Below the pieces are notes generated by a model, which saw only the letters and a program-made list of their open reading frames with translations, had not been told where the DNA came from and ran no database searches. From positions 1-50,353 of the IMG/VR virus record IMGVR_UViG_3300045051_001499: 50,353 nt of DNA, one strand, 5' to 3'. The stretch is from a virus. Positions 49,699 through 50,353 of the stretch are shown here, piece by piece. Each line of letters begins with the position of its first letter. Position 1 is the first letter of the stretch. Both the position numbers and the translations under genes were made by a program.

Positions 49699-49715
49699 AG
49701 CTTGTATGACAAGCC
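49699..49715. promoter_or_regulatory. 17-bp palindromic operator-like site, copy 9 of 9
   Basis: AGCTTGTATGACAAGCC: perfect left arm, two mismatches in the right. It lies 30 bases before ATG 49745 and 105 bases from the divergent start at 49594. TATATT follows on the plus strand two bases after the palindrome. Confidence 0.7.
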
Positions 49716-49744
49716 TTTATATTGTTGGGGCCGGCAAGGTCGAG

Positions 49745-50353
49745 ATGGAGATGATCAACGGGGAGCTCTGCGTGCGGGACCGAAGCCTCGGAGAGTATCT
49801 TGGGATGGCCCGACCGACCAATGTGCGCCAGACCGTAAAAGACAATTTGCGGCAATTTCAACGGCTTGGATTGGTGCATTCCTGGAATGCACCAATCCTC
49901 AGCGGCAAGGGTCGTGTCACCGAAACTGAGGAATTTTGGCTCAACGAACACCAGACCATGCTGGCGATCGAGAAGTCCGGGATGCCCGCCGCCGACGATC
50001 TGCTGATCGACATGATCAACGTGTTCGTCGCCTACCGCCGGGGTGACCTCAAGCTTCGGCTGGTGAAGCGCGGCACGATCGAGATCAATGGGCTGCCCGT
50101 CGAGCGCTTCCGCATGGGAGGTGTGAACTGGTCGGATGCCACCCAGCTGGATCGGGCAATCGGAAAGGGCGCGGTTATCCGAGCCAACCGCAACTCCGCC
50201 CTGCGGTTCAGCGGCCGGCTGCGGGAGCACGATGGCCGGCTCGTCGTCTCGGACGAGGGTCTCGTCGAGCTGGTTGGGATGTCGGAAAACCGAGGTGTTC
50301 GCAAGGAGCTGATGGACGCCTTGCGTGGACTGGGCGCGGTGGCGGCACTGGGG
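49745..50353 (+). CDS. Rha-like regulatory protein, paralogue of 48677 (3' end outside window)
   Basis: ATG 49745 opens a frame of 203 codons with no stop before the window ends. It aligns with the middle of the 48677 protein: INGELCVRDRSLGEYL, NVRQTVKDNLRQFQRLGLVH, FWLNEHQTMLAIEKSG and INVFVAYRRGDLKLRLV. It lacks that protein's N-terminal 100 residues, so it begins directly with the shared domain. Its later part (VNWSDATQLDRAIGKG, ENRGVRKELMDALRGLG) differs. A perfect 31-bp palindrome lies inside its codons for LGLVHSWNAPI (49868-49898). Confidence 0.75.
   Translation, partial: MEMINGELCVRDRSLGEYLGMARPTNVRQTVKDNLRQFQRLGLVHSWNAPILSGKGRVTETEEFWLNEHQTMLAIEKSGMPAADDLLIDMINVFVAYRRGDLKLRLVKRGTIEINGLPVERFRMGGVNWSDATQLDRAIGKGAVIRANRNSALRFSGRLREHDGRLVVSDEGLVELVGMSENRGVRKELMDALRGLGAVAALG
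49868..49898. repeat. Perfect 31-bp intragenic palindrome in the 49745 regulator
   Basis: Arms GGATTGGTGCATTCC (49868-49882) and GGAATGCACCAATCC (49884-49898) are fully complementary around one T. The position in the protein matches that of the 27-bp palindrome in the divergent paralogue, although the base sequences are unrelated. Confidence 0.88.

Noticed and set aside
2443-49715. Interpretation of the AGCTTGTA palindromes as intrinsic terminators
   Set aside because: One-base centre, low GC in the stem and no T run; true terminators with GC stems lie next to several of them.
1-50353. tRNA genes, CRISPR arrays, integrase, transposase or att sites
   Set aside because: No cloverleaf, spaced direct repeats, recombinase motif or insertion-sequence ends could be recognised by eye. 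A tRNA scan and a tyrosine-recombinase profile search would be decisive.

Overview
The window is part of the genome of a tailed dsDNA phage with a lambda-type long-tailed (siphovirus) morphogenesis module and a Gram-negative host. The evidence for a Gram-negative host is an Rz/Rz1 spanin pair with a clear lipobox and a muramidase endolysin carrying a peptidoglycan-binding domain. The DNA is GC-rich, with local AT-richer patches. I see no tRNA, integrase, CRISPR array or insertion sequence, so the lifestyle cannot be settled. The regulators (RHH protein, BRO-N/KilAC antirepressor, two Rha-like proteins) do look like a phage immunity or lytic-switch network.

Layout. (1) 1-15.63 kb, plus strand: replication, recombination and nucleotide metabolism. 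Genes include a DEAD-type helicase, a probable ssDNA-binding-like protein, a 5' nuclease, a family A DNA polymerase, ThyX, a small HTH protein, a RecU-like nuclease, a frameshifted DnaQ-type exonuclease, SbcD, dCMP deaminase, an Arc-like RHH protein with an antirepressor, SbcC, dNMP kinase and a MazG-like enzyme. (2) 15.73-17.59 kb, minus strand: lysis cassette with a TM/coiled-coil protein, endolysin, a 14-residue peptide, a holin candidate, Rz and nested Rz1. (3) 17.70-40.88 kb, minus strand: TerL, portal, protease-scaffold, decoration protein, major capsid, connectors, tail terminator, tail tube, G/GT chaperones, tape measure, M, L, NlpC/P60, JAB, I, J and a large aromatic fibre protein. 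(4) 41.01-43.94 kb, plus strand: a terminase-small-like protein and a primase-helicase. (5) 44.03-48.41 kb, minus strand: accessory tail or fibre proteins, including a beta-propeller and a Cys-repeat protein. (6) 48.68-50.35 kb: two divergent paralogous regulators, the second cut by the window end.

The most interesting structure is not a gene. Nine copies of a 17-bp palindrome, consensus AGCTTGTA-n-TACAAGCT, lie at intergenic junctions, and every internal transcription unit on either strand has one at its head. This looks like one phage-wide operator or promoter element linking replication, head, tail, lysis and switch genes. The best candidate binder is the 54-residue RHH protein at 11366. 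It sits just downstream of one copy and directly precedes an antirepressor gene, like arc-ant of phage P22. Each of the two Rha-like regulators also carries its own different long perfect palindrome at the same place in its coding sequence.

Other points: a textbook -1 frameshift signal in the tail chaperone genes, lambda K split into two genes in reversed domain order, and start-site hairpins before the tail tube and dNMP kinase genes. All product names come from motif recognition by eye; no database search was run.
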